A stretch of DNA of 64,000 bases from Kordiimonas sp. SCSIO 12603. Its GTDB lineage: Bacteria; Pseudomonadota; Alphaproteobacteria; Sphingomonadales; Kordiimonadaceae. The stretch is taken from positions 2,269,520 to 2,333,519 of the forward strand of contig NZ_CP073748.1 in NCBI RefSeq assembly GCF_024398035.1, in the 5' to 3' direction. The position numbers and the translations under genes were made by a program. The notes under the pieces were generated by a model. That model saw only the letters and a list, made by a program, of their open reading frames with translations, did not search any database and was not told the DNA's origin. Shown one piece after another: positions 42,422 to 53,221 of this stretch. How positions within the stretch are numbered: position 1 is the first letter of the stretch; each line of letters begins with the position of its first letter.

Positions 42422-45334
42422 TTAAGCAATTTGATTTGCTGCCGTTTCTATCAGGCTTTGATAAAGTTTGTATATAAAATCTTGATGCTTCGCTAATTGG
42501 TTCTCTAACTCTGCAAAATTCTTTTTTTGTGTTGTTTGGAGCATTATCAATTTCAGGCCTTCAGGAATATCTTCACCAGAAGCAGGTGCACTACCGACAG
42601 AAAGCCGTAGAAGCGATTGAATTTGCTGCATATATTCATGAGCTGCATGCATACCAGTTTGTTCAGCATCTGATAGAGCGCCAATGCCATTCAGTTTGTT
42701 AATCGCTTTGGATAAGGTGGGGGTGAAAATATTGGGATGCCGATTACCATGCAGGAGCATCAGATACTGGCAAATGAATTCCATATCAACCAGGCCCCCT
42801 TGGCAATGTTTAACAGCCCATTTATTGGCAGAGCCAAACTCTGAGAATAATTTAGTGCGCATGTCATGAACTGCTTGAACTAGTGATTTTTCCTCTCTCA
42901 CCTTTGTTAGAACAGTTTCTATTGCTCTTTCCAAGGGAGCGTGCATGGCCTTAGGGGCGAGAATAAGACGTGCTCTGGTTAAGGCCATATGCTCCCATGT
43001 CCAGGCACTGTTTTCATAGTAATCCTCAAAAGTTTTGAGTGTAACTACGAGTGGCCCTTGAGATCCTGATGGTCGAAGACGTGTGTCTACTTCAAATAAT
43101 CTGCCTTCAGAAGTAAGCGCTGTTATTGCGGTAATAATATTCTGGCCAAGGCGAGAATAATATTGGCTTGGACTTAAGGGTTTCTCTCCATCAGAAGCTA
43201 TGCATTCCCCTTCGATATGATACAAAAACACAATATCAAGATCTGAGGTATGCGTAAGTTCTTTACCGCCATATTTGCCCATGGCGAGTATAGCAATACC
43301 GCCGCCTGGAAAAGTGCCGTGACGGCGGGAAAATTCTCTTTCAACTGCTGGGACAAGCAATTCAAGAGTAACGTCTGCAACACGGGTGAGGGCAGAGCCA
43401 ACTTCTTCAACGCTAGCAATGGATTCTAGAAGATGAATTCCTGCGCGGAACTTTTGTTCCGCTACAAAGATTCTTACAAAATCCAGAACATCCTGAAAAT
43501 CCCTAGCAGCGGATAACCTGATTTCGAGATCCTGTTTTATGAACTGGTGATCTTCAATGGGTTCAAAAAAATGAGGTTCTAAAACCATATCCCAAAGGGT
43601 TGGTTTTTTTGCAAGTGTTTCGGCAAGGGCTGGTGCAAGGCCCATGACACGTGCCAAAAGCATGAAAAGGGACGGGTTGCTTTGCAATAATGAAAATAGT
43701 TGAACGCCGGCGGGCAGCTGTTTCAGAAATTTATCGAACCGCATTAACGCCGCAGCAGGATTGTCAGTTTTTGAGAATGCTATGATGAGAGAAGGTAAGC
43801 ATTGATCTAATAGCCGCTTTGCACGGTCTGTATATAGGGCCCGATATTTACCGCTCCTCCAGTCCTTAATCGCAGATAAGCAGCCCTCAATATTCGGGAA
43901 ACTGTTTTCTTCAAGCTGTTGCTGGATCGACATTTCAGAGCAAAGTGTATCGCCTGGCGCTTGGTCATTTGGCAGCAGTTCTGCATAAATCTTACTAACT
44001 TTAGCGCTGTGCATTGATATAGCATCAAATAACTCAGCTTCAGATGAGAAACCAGAAAATAGGGCTAATCTCTTAATCTGCTCTTGTTCGCTGGGGATGC
44101 TATGGCACTGTTCATCATTCACCATTTGAATACGGTGTTCTATTGTCCGAAGGAAGATATAGGCCTCGATTAAAGCAGCTGTGTTTTCTTCTGAGACCAA
44201 TTCCTGCTTAAGTAGAAGTCTCAAGGCCTCCATTGTTCCTTTAATTCTCAGGTTTGGATGTCTGCCTGCATGCAACAACTGATTTATTTGCGCATAAAAC
44301 TCAATCTCGCGGATACCTCCTTTGCCCAGTTTTACATTGTAATCAGGGCCCACAGCTAAATCGGTATGTTGATAGTGGCGGTCAATTTGGTTTTTGATAC
44401 TGGCAATATCCTTGAGAGCAGCGAAATCCATATGTCTACGCCACACCCAGCTAGATAGAGATTGAAGATATTGTTCTCCAGCCTGTCTGTCCCCAGCGAC
44501 TACACTGGCTTTGATCATTGCAGAACGTTCCCAGTTAGCTGCCATAGAATGATAATAGCTTTCAGCGGCATAAACGCTGATAGCAACAGGTGTGGAGCCT
44601 GGATCAGGTCTGAGCCTCAAATCAGTACGAAAAACATACCCATGCATGGTGCGTTTTTCGATAATTTGCATCAGTTCCTGTGTGATTTTAATATAGCACT
44701 GCGCTGGTGTTTTATTTCCAGAATAATGAACTAGTTCAGGATCGAATAGGGCAATAAGATCAATGTCCGATGAATAATTCAGTTCGCCTGCGCCTAACTT
44801 TCCCATTCCAAGAAGGAAATAGCCGCTATTTCGGCCTAAGGATGGTGTAACAGGTTCTACTTCGCCATCTGGCCAATTTAGCTCACCTTTTTTCATACGT
44901 TGATGCAAAAGATGCGAAAGGCCAATATCAAGCGCCAGGCTGGCAAAATCACTTAATGCTTTAGTAATCTGCATAAGTGGCCAAATATTGGATACATCTG
45001 CGACTGCTGTAAGGAGAGCAAGCTTGCTTTTACAGTTCCTCAAGTATGCCATTAAGTCGTTGGTTGTTTCACCACCGGGCCGTGCTTTAGCCATTTCGGT
45101 GAATAGCTTTTCTAACTCTGATTCTAAATCTGAGCAGAGGTATGTGGTAATTTCATCCGTAAATCGTATAGCAAGCGATGCCAGATAAGGGCTGTTACCA
45201 AAAATGGCCGCTGATTTTGCCTTTAAGTCGGCTATTTTATCTTCGTCATCGCTTGAAATACAAAGAAGTGCCCAAATTTCGTCGGCTTTTGCCGTATCAT
45301 AAGCGGAAGGGTATGGACTGATGGGTGCGGACAT
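42422..45334 (-). CDS. glnE: Bifunctional glutamine synthetase adenylyltransferase/deadenylase
   Basis: Adds or removes AMP on glutamine synthetase in response to PII and glutamine. The 970-residue protein has two nucleotidyltransferase domains. The N-terminal one reads G-M-G-K-L-G-A-G-E-L-N-Y-S-S-D-I-D-L (about 176-193, deadenylase); the C-terminal one reads A-M-G-K-Y-G-G-K-E-L and T-S-D-L-D-I-V near 690-710. HD-like helical regions join them. The gene faces the AsmA-like gene, with 93 bases shared between starts. It leads a run with bcp and DUF455. Confidence 0.95.
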   Translation of the reverse strand: MSAPISPYPSAYDTAKADEIWALLCISSDDEDKIADLKAKSAAIFGNSPYLASLAIRFTDEITTYLCSDLESELEKLFTEMAKARPGGETTNDLMAYLRNCKSKLALLTAVADVSNIWPLMQITKALSDFASLALDIGLSHLLHQRMKKGELNWPDGEVEPVTPSLGRNSGYFLLGMGKLGAGELNYSSDIDLIALFDPELVHYSGNKTPAQCYIKITQELMQIIEKRTMHGYVFRTDLRLRPDPGSTPVAISVYAAESYYHSMAANWERSAMIKASVVAGDRQAGEQYLQSLSSWVWRRHMDFAALKDIASIKNQIDRHYQHTDLAVGPDYNVKLGKGGIREIEFYAQINQLLHAGRHPNLRIKGTMEALRLLLKQELVSEENTAALIEAYIFLRTIEHRIQMVNDEQCHSIPSEQEQIKRLALFSGFSSEAELFDAISMHSAKVSKIYAELLPNDQAPGDTLCSEMSIQQQLEENSFPNIEGCLSAIKDWRSGKYRALYTDRAKRLLDQCLPSLIIAFSKTDNPAAALMRFDKFLKQLPAGVQLFSLLQSNPSLFMLLARVMGLAPALAETLAKKPTLWDMVLEPHFFEPIEDHQFIKQDLEIRLSAARDFQDVLDFVRIFVAEQKFRAGIHLLESIASVEEVGSALTRVADVTLELLVPAVEREFSRRHGTFPGGGIAILAMGKYGGKELTHTSDLDIVFLYHIEGECIASDGEKPLSPSQYYSRLGQNIITAITALTSEGRLFEVDTRLRPSGSQGPLVVTLKTFEDYYENSAWTWEHMALTRARLILAPKAMHAPLERAIETVLTKVREEKSLVQAVHDMRTKLFSEFGSANKWAVKHCQGGLVDMEFICQYLMLLHGNRHPNIFTPTLSKAINKLNGIGALSDAEQTGMHAAHEYMQQIQSLLRLSVGSAPASGEDIPEGLKLIMLQTTQKKNFAELENQLAKHQDFIYKLYQSLIETAANQIA

Positions 45335-45427
45335 GCTCTACATCCTGATACATGGATTGGATTTGAAGATAGTGTTAAATTTGAACCAGATGAAATCAAG
45401 TGCGCAATTGATATTGAGGGAAAGTGT

Positions 45428-48400
45428 GTGAAAACTGTTCAGCCTTTAACACGCTTTTCAGCTATTATTGTTCGTACTGGCATCTGGGGACTAACTACTA
45501 TCGTGTTATTGATGTGCCTATTATTCGCACGTCTTTTCTTTGCTCCTATAAATTTGGATTTTGCGAGAGAAAACATCCTCGATCAGGCGGAAACCATTTT
45601 GCCTGGTTGGCATGTTTCTTATGCATCTGCTGATATTGGTTGGGATTGGCGGTCTGTTAGGCCCTGGCTAGCGATAAAGGATATTCGCCTAGTTGATAGG
45701 CGGCAGCGGTTAACAGCAGATGTTCCCGAAATACGTATTGGTACAAGCTTTAGTCAAATTCTCACTGGTGTACGTGTTTCAACAGTAGAGATAGACAGAG
45801 CAAATATTAAGCTTCTTGATATTGGTGGTTTTAGTGATGATACCGATGGAAGTGTATTTGATGATCTGTTTGTAAATGGCTCTATTCCGAAACCAGAAGT
45901 TTTAAAACCAGTGACAGAAGCTTTCAGTCGTTTTGGGCGAAGATTGATGCAAAGAGCGCCAGCGCTTGACAGTATTATTCTGAATGACTCGGTTGTTGAA
46001 ATTAACAGAGGAGCTACATACGGAGCTCTACCTATATCGATTAAAAATCTGGCGCTGGACCGTAATGACAGAACTCTTGGGCTTACGTCCCAGCTGGATG
46101 TTACGTTTGCGCAAACGCCTACCAGACTGCGATTGATTGGGAGTACAGAACCTGATTTTGGCGAGGTGTCTGTTTCTGTCGCTTTTAGTGAACTTACGCC
46201 AGCTGATCTTCTAAGTATCCCAGGGGCACCTGGTTTTCTGAGTTACATCGAAGTGCCGTTTGGCCTTGAGTTAACGCTTGAAATGGGCGCTGATGTTGGG
46301 CTCCGTTCGGCAGGTTATGAAATCGTACTAAGCGATGGGTATTTAACAAATGAAATAAGTTATCCGGTGCCAGCACCTATTCGGTATGGCGTGATTACGG
46401 GTAGCTATAGTGTAGCTGAAGATACATTCTCACTAGATCAGGTGGAAATAGGAATAGAAAATTCGGTCGTTCGCGGCGATGGCCTTCTATTTTGGGAAGA
46501 CGGTGTTGAAACGCCGGGTATGCGAGTTAATCTGGAGATTGATGAAACAGACGTAGCCGAAGTTCTTAAATACTGGCCAATTAAAACTTTCCCAGACGGT
46601 AGGCACCGAGGAGCAAGGGCTTGGGTTTCCCAGCATATGCTTAAGGGAACGGTTAGAAACACCAAGTTTCAATATATCGTTGAAACAGATGGTTCCTCGC
46701 CTTTTGAAGATGATAGTTCGTTACTATTAACTTTTGATTTCGAAGATTTGGACACGCATTTTGTAAAAACAATGAAACCTCTGCGAGACGCTAGGGGAAG
46801 AAGCGTTTTATCTGAGAACAAGTTTGAGGTTTTTGTTTCTGAAGCGAATGTCGAAGGCCTTGCGGTTGACGGCTCTCGTGCTGTTCTATCCAATATCAAC
46901 GTTAAAAATGGTTCGCATGGGAATTTCAATATTAATATGCGGGGCCCTGTCGGCGAAATATTAACGGTACTTGATGATCATCCAGTTAGTATTTCGAAAA
47001 AAATGGGGATTGGATTGGACCGTCTAGCTGGCGATGCGAATGTGCAAGCTCTCCTTAGTCTGCCTCTTTATAAAAAAGTTGGTGGGGGCTTAGATGTTGA
47101 GTACGATATTAATGCAGATATAACAGGCGCTGTTGTTAAGGATATTCTGAACGGCGAAGGTGTGAAAGAGGCTACAATGGCCTTGCGTTTAACACCCGAT
47201 GAGCTGCAGGCGGATGGCTCAGGCTTGCTTAATGATGTTGCTGTTGATTTTCATTGGACTGAGAACTTTGCTGCTGGTCGGCTTGATCCTGTTGCGGATA
47301 CAACGAATATTGTTCTCACCGGTATGGTTGGTGAGCAGGAATTAGCACAGTTAGGTGTAGATGTATCCGAATATTTAGAGGGAAAAACTGTGGCGGAAGC
47401 CACATTCTTAGGGCGAAATTTTAATTTCCGTATGGGGTATTTTTCCGCTGATGCTGCTCAAGCAGCATTAAAACTTGATGTGTTAGGGTACCGAAAAGAA
47501 CCAAATTATGCGGCCAATTTGAATGGGTTAATATTTTTTAATGGTGAAGAGGTGAAGATCTCGCCTCTTTCTGTAAAAGGTGAGGATATTGATCTGACTG
47601 CTGAGATTGATATTCTTGGGCGCGCAGACCAATTTACCGTTAAAGCGAAAGCTGAACAGCTAGGTCGGAATAAAGGGCTTGTTGCGGAAGTTTTCAAAGA
47701 TGCCTCTAATGACATTTCCGCCACGCTCACAGCTGATACACTTGATATAGCGCCTCTCATAAGCGAACAGGAAAAACCAGCGGAAGTGACGCCTAAACAG
47801 AGTACTGCGCAAGTAGTTAGCCAAGGTAGTGGCTTAAATTACAATCTAGATGTCACGGCGGCAGATTTATTACTTTTAAACGGTGCGAAATATAAGAACA
47901 TTGAAGCAGGTATTAGTTTCAAGAACGACGAGCCTGAGGCTATGGACATAAAAGGTGAGGGTATTGAAATTACTGTTGCACCTGATGAAGTTAACGGGCG
48001 TGACCTCAATATTGAGACGAATAATGCCGGTGAATTCCTAAGAGGTATAGGTGTTCTTTCACAATTACATCGTGGTGACATGACATTAACGGCGAAAATG
48101 AGTGGTTGGGGCAGTAGGCTACATCTTCAGGACGCATTAATGAAAGCTTCGGCTACCAAGTTGGTAGCCACTAGCCAATTAAACGATGAAGTAAAAACTG
48201 GCACGATTTCAGGGCTGGATGAATATCTGGAATCCGGCGCAATAGATTTAGATGTTATCGATCTACCGTTTGAACTCGAAAATAACCTTCTGGATATCTC
48301 CAATATGAAGGCCAATGGCCCTACATTTGGGATGACAATGGAAGGCCAGATTGATGCAAATTCAGGTAAGATTAACATCAATGGTGTTATCGTGCCGGCA

Positions 48401-48694
48401 TATGGCATCAATAGCTTACTTGGTAAAATCCCGCTTTTAGGTGGCTTATTCTCGGGAGGGGAAGGTAAAGGTCTCTTTGGTGTCACTTACCGTGTTAAAG
48501 GGCTGACGGATGACCCTGAAGTTAATATCAGTCGTCTATCCGGCATAGCTCCCGGCTTCTTACGTCTTTTATTTGAAGGCAAAAAAGGTAAGGTTGCTGA
48601 TGTTGAAGAAGAAGCCCCAAAACCAGAACCAACTGCTGCTGATAATCCAGAAGCAATTTCTGAAAACGTTCCAAAAGAAAAAGGCCCTGCATAA
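45428..48694 (+). CDS. Large AsmA/YhdP-like protein (DUF3971 and AsmA C-terminal domains)
   Basis: Protein of 1088 residues with one N-terminal membrane helix (about 14-38) and a very long periplasmic part rich in short beta strands. This matches the AsmA-like group (TamB, YhdP, AsmA) that form hydrophobic grooves bridging the periplasm for lipid transport. A DUF3971-like region is in the first half; the AsmA-like C-terminal region covers about 880-1050, ending with G-G-L-F-S-G-G-E-G-K-G and R-L-S-G-I-A-P-G-F-L-R-L-L-F. A charged Pro/Glu tail closes it. Start GTG at 45428 has GAGGGAAA upstream. It is divergent from glnE. Confidence 0.85.
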   Translation: MKTVQPLTRFSAIIVRTGIWGLTTIVLLMCLLFARLFFAPINLDFARENILDQAETILPGWHVSYASADIGWDWRSVRPWLAIKDIRLVDRRQRLTADVPEIRIGTSFSQILTGVRVSTVEIDRANIKLLDIGGFSDDTDGSVFDDLFVNGSIPKPEVLKPVTEAFSRFGRRLMQRAPALDSIILNDSVVEINRGATYGALPISIKNLALDRNDRTLGLTSQLDVTFAQTPTRLRLIGSTEPDFGEVSVSVAFSELTPADLLSIPGAPGFLSYIEVPFGLELTLEMGADVGLRSAGYEIVLSDGYLTNEISYPVPAPIRYGVITGSYSVAEDTFSLDQVEIGIENSVVRGDGLLFWEDGVETPGMRVNLEIDETDVAEVLKYWPIKTFPDGRHRGARAWVSQHMLKGTVRNTKFQYIVETDGSSPFEDDSSLLLTFDFEDLDTHFVKTMKPLRDARGRSVLSENKFEVFVSEANVEGLAVDGSRAVLSNINVKNGSHGNFNINMRGPVGEILTVLDDHPVSISKKMGIGLDRLAGDANVQALLSLPLYKKVGGGLDVEYDINADITGAVVKDILNGEGVKEATMALRLTPDELQADGSGLLNDVAVDFHWTENFAAGRLDPVADTTNIVLTGMVGEQELAQLGVDVSEYLEGKTVAEATFLGRNFNFRMGYFSADAAQAALKLDVLGYRKEPNYAANLNGLIFFNGEEVKISPLSVKGEDIDLTAEIDILGRADQFTVKAKAEQLGRNKGLVAEVFKDASNDISATLTADTLDIAPLISEQEKPAEVTPKQSTAQVVSQGSGLNYNLDVTAADLLLLNGAKYKNIEAGISFKNDEPEAMDIKGEGIEITVAPDEVNGRDLNIETNNAGEFLRGIGVLSQLHRGDMTLTAKMSGWGSRLHLQDALMKASATKLVATSQLNDEVKTGTISGLDEYLESGAIDLDVIDLPFELENNLLDISNMKANGPTFGMTMEGQIDANSGKININGVIVPAYGINSLLGKIPLLGGLFSGGEGKGLFGVTYRVKGLTDDPEVNISRLSGIAPGFLRLLFEGKKGKVADVEEEAPKPEPTAADNPEAISENVPKEKGPA

Positions 48695-48735
48695 ATATGC
48701 AAAGCCTTTAATGTCAGGTACTAACAATCTGGTAT

Positions 48736-49986
48736 CTATTCTGGTTTCACCAGAGCGTGACGTTTTTTGCCAGCAGATAACTTGATCTGTCCATCTGCAA
48801 TATCTGCCGCCGCGACAGTTACTTCTTCAGAATCGACTTTCACATCATTAAGTTTTGCACCACCTTGCTTGATCAATCGGCGCACTTCACCTTTGGAGGA
48901 ACCAAGCCCAGCTTGAACAAACAGGTCAATAATATTGATGCCTGCGTTTAGAGTGTCAGACGAAACGTTGATGGTTGGCAGATCTGCACCCGCACCGCCT
49001 TTTTCAAATGTTTCCTTTGCTGTTGCTTCAGCTGTTTTCGCAGCATCCAATCCGCGACAAAGTTTTGTAGCTTCATTCGCTAGAATAATCTTTGCATCGT
49101 TGATCTCGCGGCCTTCAAGAGCTTCGAGGCGGGCAATTTCATCCATTGGAAGCTCTGTAAACAGACGTAGGAAACGACCAACATCCGCATCAGTTGTGTT
49201 ACGCCAGAATTGCCAGTAATCATAAGCTGGGAGTTGAGCTTCATTCAGCCAAACAGCGCCATTCGCGGTTTTACCCATCTTTTTACCGTCTGATGTTGTC
49301 ATCAAAGGAGTAGTAAGGCCGAAAAGCTGGCCTCCGCCCATACGGCGTGCGAGTTCCATTCCGTTTACAATATTACCCCACTGGTCAGAGCCGCCCATTT
49401 GAAGGGAAACGCTCTCACGTTTTGCCAGTTCCATGAAATCATACGCCTGAAGAATCATGTAGTTGAATTCAAGGAAAGTCAGCGGCTGTTCGCGGTCAAG
49501 GCGCAGCTTTACGCTGTCAAATGTCATCATACGGTTAATGGTGAAGTGTGGGCCAATCTCACGCAAAAATGGGATGTAGCTCAAGCTGGAAAGCCAATCA
49601 TCATTATTGACCATTTTAGCGTCTGTTTTACCGTCACCAAATTCAAGAAGCTGGTTAAAAACAGTGAAAATACCATCCAGGTTATTCTGGATGATTTCGT
49701 CTGTCATTAACTGACGGCTTTCGTCGCGGCCTGAAGGATCACCAATTTTACTGGTACCGCCGCCCATAAGGACGATTGGTTTGTTACCAGTCTTTTGTAG
49801 CCAACGCAGCATCATGATCTGTACAAGGCTACCCACATGAAGAGACGGGGCTGTACAGTCAAAGCCGATATAAGCAGAAATCGGACCCTCAGACATTTTT
49901 TTATCAAGGGCTTCAAGATCAGTTACTTGATGAATGTAACCACGTTCCTGAAGGATATTTAGAAATTCCGATTTTAACTGTGTCAT
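48736..49986 (-). CDS. tyrS: Tyrosyl-tRNA synthetase
   Basis: Charges tRNA-Tyr. The protein has 416 residues. The class I HIGH-like motif is S-L-H-V-G-S, preceded by Y-I-G-F-D-C-T-A-P. The KMSKS loop is K-K-M-G-K-T. An S4-like RNA-binding domain forms the last 70 residues ([13 protein letters not shown]). Gene order is unremarkable: convergent with the AsmA-like gene, and divergent from anmK with about 125 bases between starts. That gap holds a weak GTACC-ATAG-GGTAC inverted repeat (50050-50063). No T-box-like leader is seen. Confidence 0.95.
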   Translation of the reverse strand: MTQLKSEFLNILQERGYIHQVTDLEALDKKMSEGPISAYIGFDCTAPSLHVGSLVQIMMLRWLQKTGNKPIVLMGGGTSKIGDPSGRDESRQLMTDEIIQNNLDGIFTVFNQLLEFGDGKTDAKMVNNDDWLSSLSYIPFLREIGPHFTINRMMTFDSVKLRLDREQPLTFLEFNYMILQAYDFMELAKRESVSLQMGGSDQWGNIVNGMELARRMGGGQLFGLTTPLMTTSDGKKMGKTANGAVWLNEAQLPAYDYWQFWRNTTDADVGRFLRLFTELPMDEIARLEALEGREINDAKIILANEATKLCRGLDAAKTAEATAKETFEKGGAGADLPTINVSSDTLNAGINIIDLFVQAGLGSSKGEVRRLIKQGGAKLNDVKVDSEEVTVAAADIADGQIKLSAGKKRHALVKPE

Positions 49987-50112
49987 AGGTTTGCCTATCT
50001 GGCCTTATTTTACTGGTTGGATTAATAAATTGTTTCAGAGCAGGCTGATGTACCATAGGGTACGGAAAAGGCAAAGCCCAAGAGGGTGGTTTTGGTGAAA
50101 TGAAGGGGTTTT

Positions 50113-51273
50113 ATGACTGTTTTAGGGGAAACTGGGGAAGTTAAGTGCGCTATTGGCCTTATGAGCGGCACATCAATGGATGGAGTAGATGCTGCGATGC
50201 TTTACACAGACGGTGTGAGAATCGAGCGTATGGGGCCTTCTCTTACTATTGAATATCCGCAGGATCTTCGTGATCGCATTCGTAAAGGTCTCGATTTAGC
50301 ATATAGTGCGGGCCCAGATGACGACGTGCATCCGCACATCAGAGAACTTGAAACAGAAATCACTGATTGGCATGCGCATGCGGTAGAAGAACTTCTTTCA
50401 GTAACTGGGCAGAAGCCTGATGAGATTGATCTGATTGGTTTTCACGGCCAAACACTTACGCACCGCCCTGATAGAGGGTGGACATGGCAAATCGGTGATG
50501 GTGGCCGCCTGGCTGGAAAGACAGGCATTACTGTCGTGAATGATTTCCGAACGGCTGATGTTAAAAACGGTGGTGAGGGTGCGCCTTTAGTGCCGCTGTA
50601 TCATGCTGCTCTTCTTGCACGAGCAAGAAAACATCAAACTGTGGCAGTGCTCAATATTGGCGGTGTTGCCAATGTGACATGGGTCTCCTTCGAAAATAGC
50701 ACAGATGATCCTGAGATTATTGCGTTTGATACGGGGCCGGGGAATGCAATGCTTGATGATTGGGCGAAAATCCATACAGGTGAACCATGCGACATGGATG
50801 GAGCACTTGCTGCACGTGGTCGCTCTCATGATGAAGTGGTAATGGGACTTCTCGCTTCTCCATATTTTGATGAAGAGCCTCCGAAAACTCTGGATAGGGA
50901 CGATTTCAATATCCAGACGGTTCGAGGTCTTTCGCCGGAAGATGGTGCAGCATCACTTACAGATTTTATGGTGGAATCAGTTGTTGCAGCCCAAAGTCAT
51001 TTCCCAAAGCCGCCTGAGGCTTGGTTTGTTTGTGGTGGTGGGCGCCATAATCCAACAATTATGAGACGTTTGCGTAAACGGATACCAGTTCTTGTTGATC
51101 CGGTTGAAGTTCTTGGATGGCGGGGTGATGCCTTGGAAGCAGAGGCATTTGCCTTTCTTGCCGCGCGAAGTGAAAGAGGGTTACCGCTTAGTATTCCGAG
51201 CACAACAGGGTGTGCTGCACCAACAAAGGGTGGGGAAATTCATTCCCCTCAGAAAAAGCGTTTCCGCAGATAA
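50113..51273 (+). CDS. anmK: Anhydro-N-acetylmuramic acid kinase
   Basis: Opens and phosphorylates 1,6-anhydro-MurNAc, giving MurNAc-6-phosphate in peptidoglycan recycling. The 386-residue protein has the ATP-binding L-M-S-G-T-S-M-D-G-V-D-A at about 17-28, G-F-H-G-Q-T and F-D-T-G-P-G-N-A-M-L in the sugar/ATP cleft. AAGGGG precedes the ATG. It is divergent from tyrS, an adjacency common in alphaproteobacteria. The usual partner MurQ is not in the window. A perfect 12-base inverted repeat covers the stop. Confidence 0.94.
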   Translation: MTVLGETGEVKCAIGLMSGTSMDGVDAAMLYTDGVRIERMGPSLTIEYPQDLRDRIRKGLDLAYSAGPDDDVHPHIRELETEITDWHAHAVEELLSVTGQKPDEIDLIGFHGQTLTHRPDRGWTWQIGDGGRLAGKTGITVVNDFRTADVKNGGEGAPLVPLYHAALLARARKHQTVAVLNIGGVANVTWVSFENSTDDPEIIAFDTGPGNAMLDDWAKIHTGEPCDMDGALAARGRSHDEVVMGLLASPYFDEEPPKTLDRDDFNIQTVRGLSPEDGAASLTDFMVESVVAAQSHFPKPPEAWFVCGGGRHNPTIMRRLRKRIPVLVDPVEVLGWRGDALEAEAFAFLAARSERGLPLSIPSTTGCAAPTKGGEIHSPQKKRFRR

Positions 51274-51286
51274 TATCTGCGGAAAC
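51260..51286. repeat. Perfect inverted repeat over the anmK stop
   Basis: GTTTCCGCAGAT-AAT-ATCTGCGGAAAC, 12 pairs with a three-base loop. The anmK stop TAA (51271-51273) is at the loop. There is no T run, so it may be an RNA-stabilising or weak termination hairpin between the convergent genes anmK and the hydrolase. Confidence 0.8.
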
Positions 51287-51294
51287 TATATCAA

Positions 51295-51939
51295 TTACTC
51301 GGCTGCCAAACGCATATTTAGGTAGCCGTTTACTGAAGCCATTAAAGCGTTTAGCTCAGTTTCAAAGAAGTGGTTTGCCCCCTTGATCACATCATGGTGG
51401 ATTGTGATTGCCTTCTGTGTTTTCAGCTTTTCAACCAATTTTTGAATAGAAATTGGTGTAACCAGATCATCATTATCCGCCTGAATAATAAGGCCTGATG
51501 ACGGACAAGGTGCCAGGAATGAGAAATCATACTGGTTTGCAGGTGGGGCAACTGAAATAAAGCCGCGAATTTCTGGGCGACGCATAAGAAGCTGCATTCC
51601 AATCCACGCACCGAATGAGAACCCTGCAACCCATGAACCTGTTGAATTCGGATTCATAGACTGTAGCCAATCAAGCGCTGATGCGGCGTCAGATAGCTCG
51701 CCAATGCCATTATCGAATTCGCCTTCACTGCGGCCAACCCCGCGGAAGTTAATTCTCAGTGTTGCAAAACCACGGTGCGCAAACGCGTGGAAAAGATAGT
51801 AGGCAACCTTATTGTCCATTGTGCCGCCATATTGCGGGTGAGGGTGGAGAATAAGAGCCACTGGCGCAGTATCTGTTTTACCCGGTTGGTAACGTCCCTG
51901 AAGTCGGCCCGCAGGACCGTTAAAGATAATTTCTGACAT
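51295..51939 (-). CDS. Alpha/beta hydrolase
   Basis: Alpha/beta hydrolase of 214 residues. The nucleophile elbow is A-G-F-S-F-G-A near 104-110, with L-H-P-H-P-Q-Y-G-G-T near 32-41 forming the oxyanion region. An acid (A-D-N-D-D) and late histidine (G-A-N-H-F-F) complete a likely triad. It belongs to the short dienelactone hydrolase-like/YfhR-like group with no signal peptide. Substrate is unknown. It is divergent from the cysteine desulfurase genes with about 160 bases between starts, and this arrangement recurs in alphaproteobacteria. Confidence 0.85.
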   Translation of the reverse strand: MSEIIFNGPAGRLQGRYQPGKTDTAPVALILHPHPQYGGTMDNKVAYYLFHAFAHRGFATLRINFRGVGRSEGEFDNGIGELSDAASALDWLQSMNPNSTGSWVAGFSFGAWIGMQLLMRRPEIRGFISVAPPANQYDFSFLAPCPSSGLIIQADNDDLVTPISIQKLVEKLKTQKAITIHHDVIKGANHFFETELNALMASVNGYLNMRLAAE

Positions 51940-52099
51940 AATGAAATTCTTTTTGCGCTTTTCGTTGATATATGTTTTTGACCTAGCGGTACTATTTGAA
52001 CACGATATATCGAATTTTACATATGAATCGCAAGTAAACTCGACGTTTATGTTAAAAATAGAATTGAATAGGCCGAATTTTCCACTTATGTGAGCTTCT

Positions 52100-53221
52100 A
52101 TGAAAACAATTAGCTATTTAGATTATAACGCAACCTGTCCGATTCGGCCTTCTGTGATTGAAAAAGTAACAGAGGTTATGGCTGAAGTTGGAAATCCGTC
52201 ATCTGTGCATGCTGCTGGCCGCAAGGCACGTGCAATTGTTGAGGAAGCCAGAGTTCAAGTAGCAGCGCTCGCGGGGTGCCGCCCAAGGGATGTGATGTTC
52301 TGTGGCGGCGGAACAGAGGCTAACAATACTGTTCTTCATGGATCAGGAGCTAAGAGTCTGATTATCTCTGAAATTGAGCATGACTGTGTTCTTGCTGCAG
52401 CTAAAACAGCTGGAATACCAGTTTACCGAATCCCAGTTACAGAGGCTGGCGTTGTGGAGTTGGATGCTCTTGGCGAACTTTTAGAAAAAGCTGAAAAGCC
52501 TGCTCTTGTTTCTGTCATGCTTGCGAATAATGAAATGGGAGCCATTCAGCCTGTTGCGGAAGTGAGTGTTATCGCTAAGGAACATGGGGCGTTCGTGCAT
52601 ACTGATGCTGTGCAAGCCGCAGGAAAATTGATGCTAGACCGAACTTCTCTAGGTGTAGATTATCTCACGCTTTCCAGCCACAAAATTGGCGGGCCACAGG
52701 GCGTAGGGGCCGTCGTGTTGGCACCAACACCCCCCCTTAAACCTCTTATCGTCGGTGGTGGCCAGGAACTGGGTAGGCGTTCAGGTACTGAAAATGTCGC
52801 AGGATACGCTGGGTTTGGCGTGGCTGCATTCGAAGCGATGGCCGAACTTGGAGAGATTGAAAAGCTTGCGGTATACCGTGATAAAATTGAAGCCGCGATA
52901 AGAGAGCATTCTAACGAAACAGTCTTGATTGGCGCTGAAGCTGAACGGCTTCCTAATACCAGCTGTATCGCAATGCGCGGCGTAAAAGGCGAAACGCAGG
53001 TGATGCATTTTGATCTGGCATCTATTTGTGTGTCTTCTGGTTCAGCATGTTCATCAGGCAAGGTAAAAGTATCTCATGTGCTGTCCGCGATGGGATATGA
53101 AGATGACGTTGCTGAAAGCTCTATTCGCGTTTCGCTAGGTTATAGAACGACAGAAGGGGATATAGACAGGTTCATCGAGGCTTGGAAATCCCTTCACGAC
53201 CGTACTCTTGGGCGGAAATAA
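52100..53221 (+). CDS. Cysteine desulfurase (first copy)
   Basis: PLP enzyme of 373 residues that takes sulfur from cysteine for iron-sulfur clusters or tRNA thiolation. Seen are Y-L-D-Y-N-A-T at the start, E-H-D-C-V near 93, the PLP lysine in S-S-H-K-I-G-G-P, and the reactive cysteine in S-S-G-S-A-C-S-S-G. It is a class I NifS/IscS-like form. Its stop TAA and the next ATG overlap by one base (TAATG), so it is coupled to the second desulfurase. No IscR gene precedes it. Confidence 0.92.
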   Translation: MKTISYLDYNATCPIRPSVIEKVTEVMAEVGNPSSVHAAGRKARAIVEEARVQVAALAGCRPRDVMFCGGGTEANNTVLHGSGAKSLIISEIEHDCVLAAAKTAGIPVYRIPVTEAGVVELDALGELLEKAEKPALVSVMLANNEMGAIQPVAEVSVIAKEHGAFVHTDAVQAAGKLMLDRTSLGVDYLTLSSHKIGGPQGVGAVVLAPTPPLKPLIVGGGQELGRRSGTENVAGYAGFGVAAFEAMAELGEIEKLAVYRDKIEAAIREHSNETVLIGAEAERLPNTSCIAMRGVKGETQVMHFDLASICVSSGSACSSGKVKVSHVLSAMGYEDDVAESSIRVSLGYRTTEGDIDRFIEAWKSLHDRTLGRK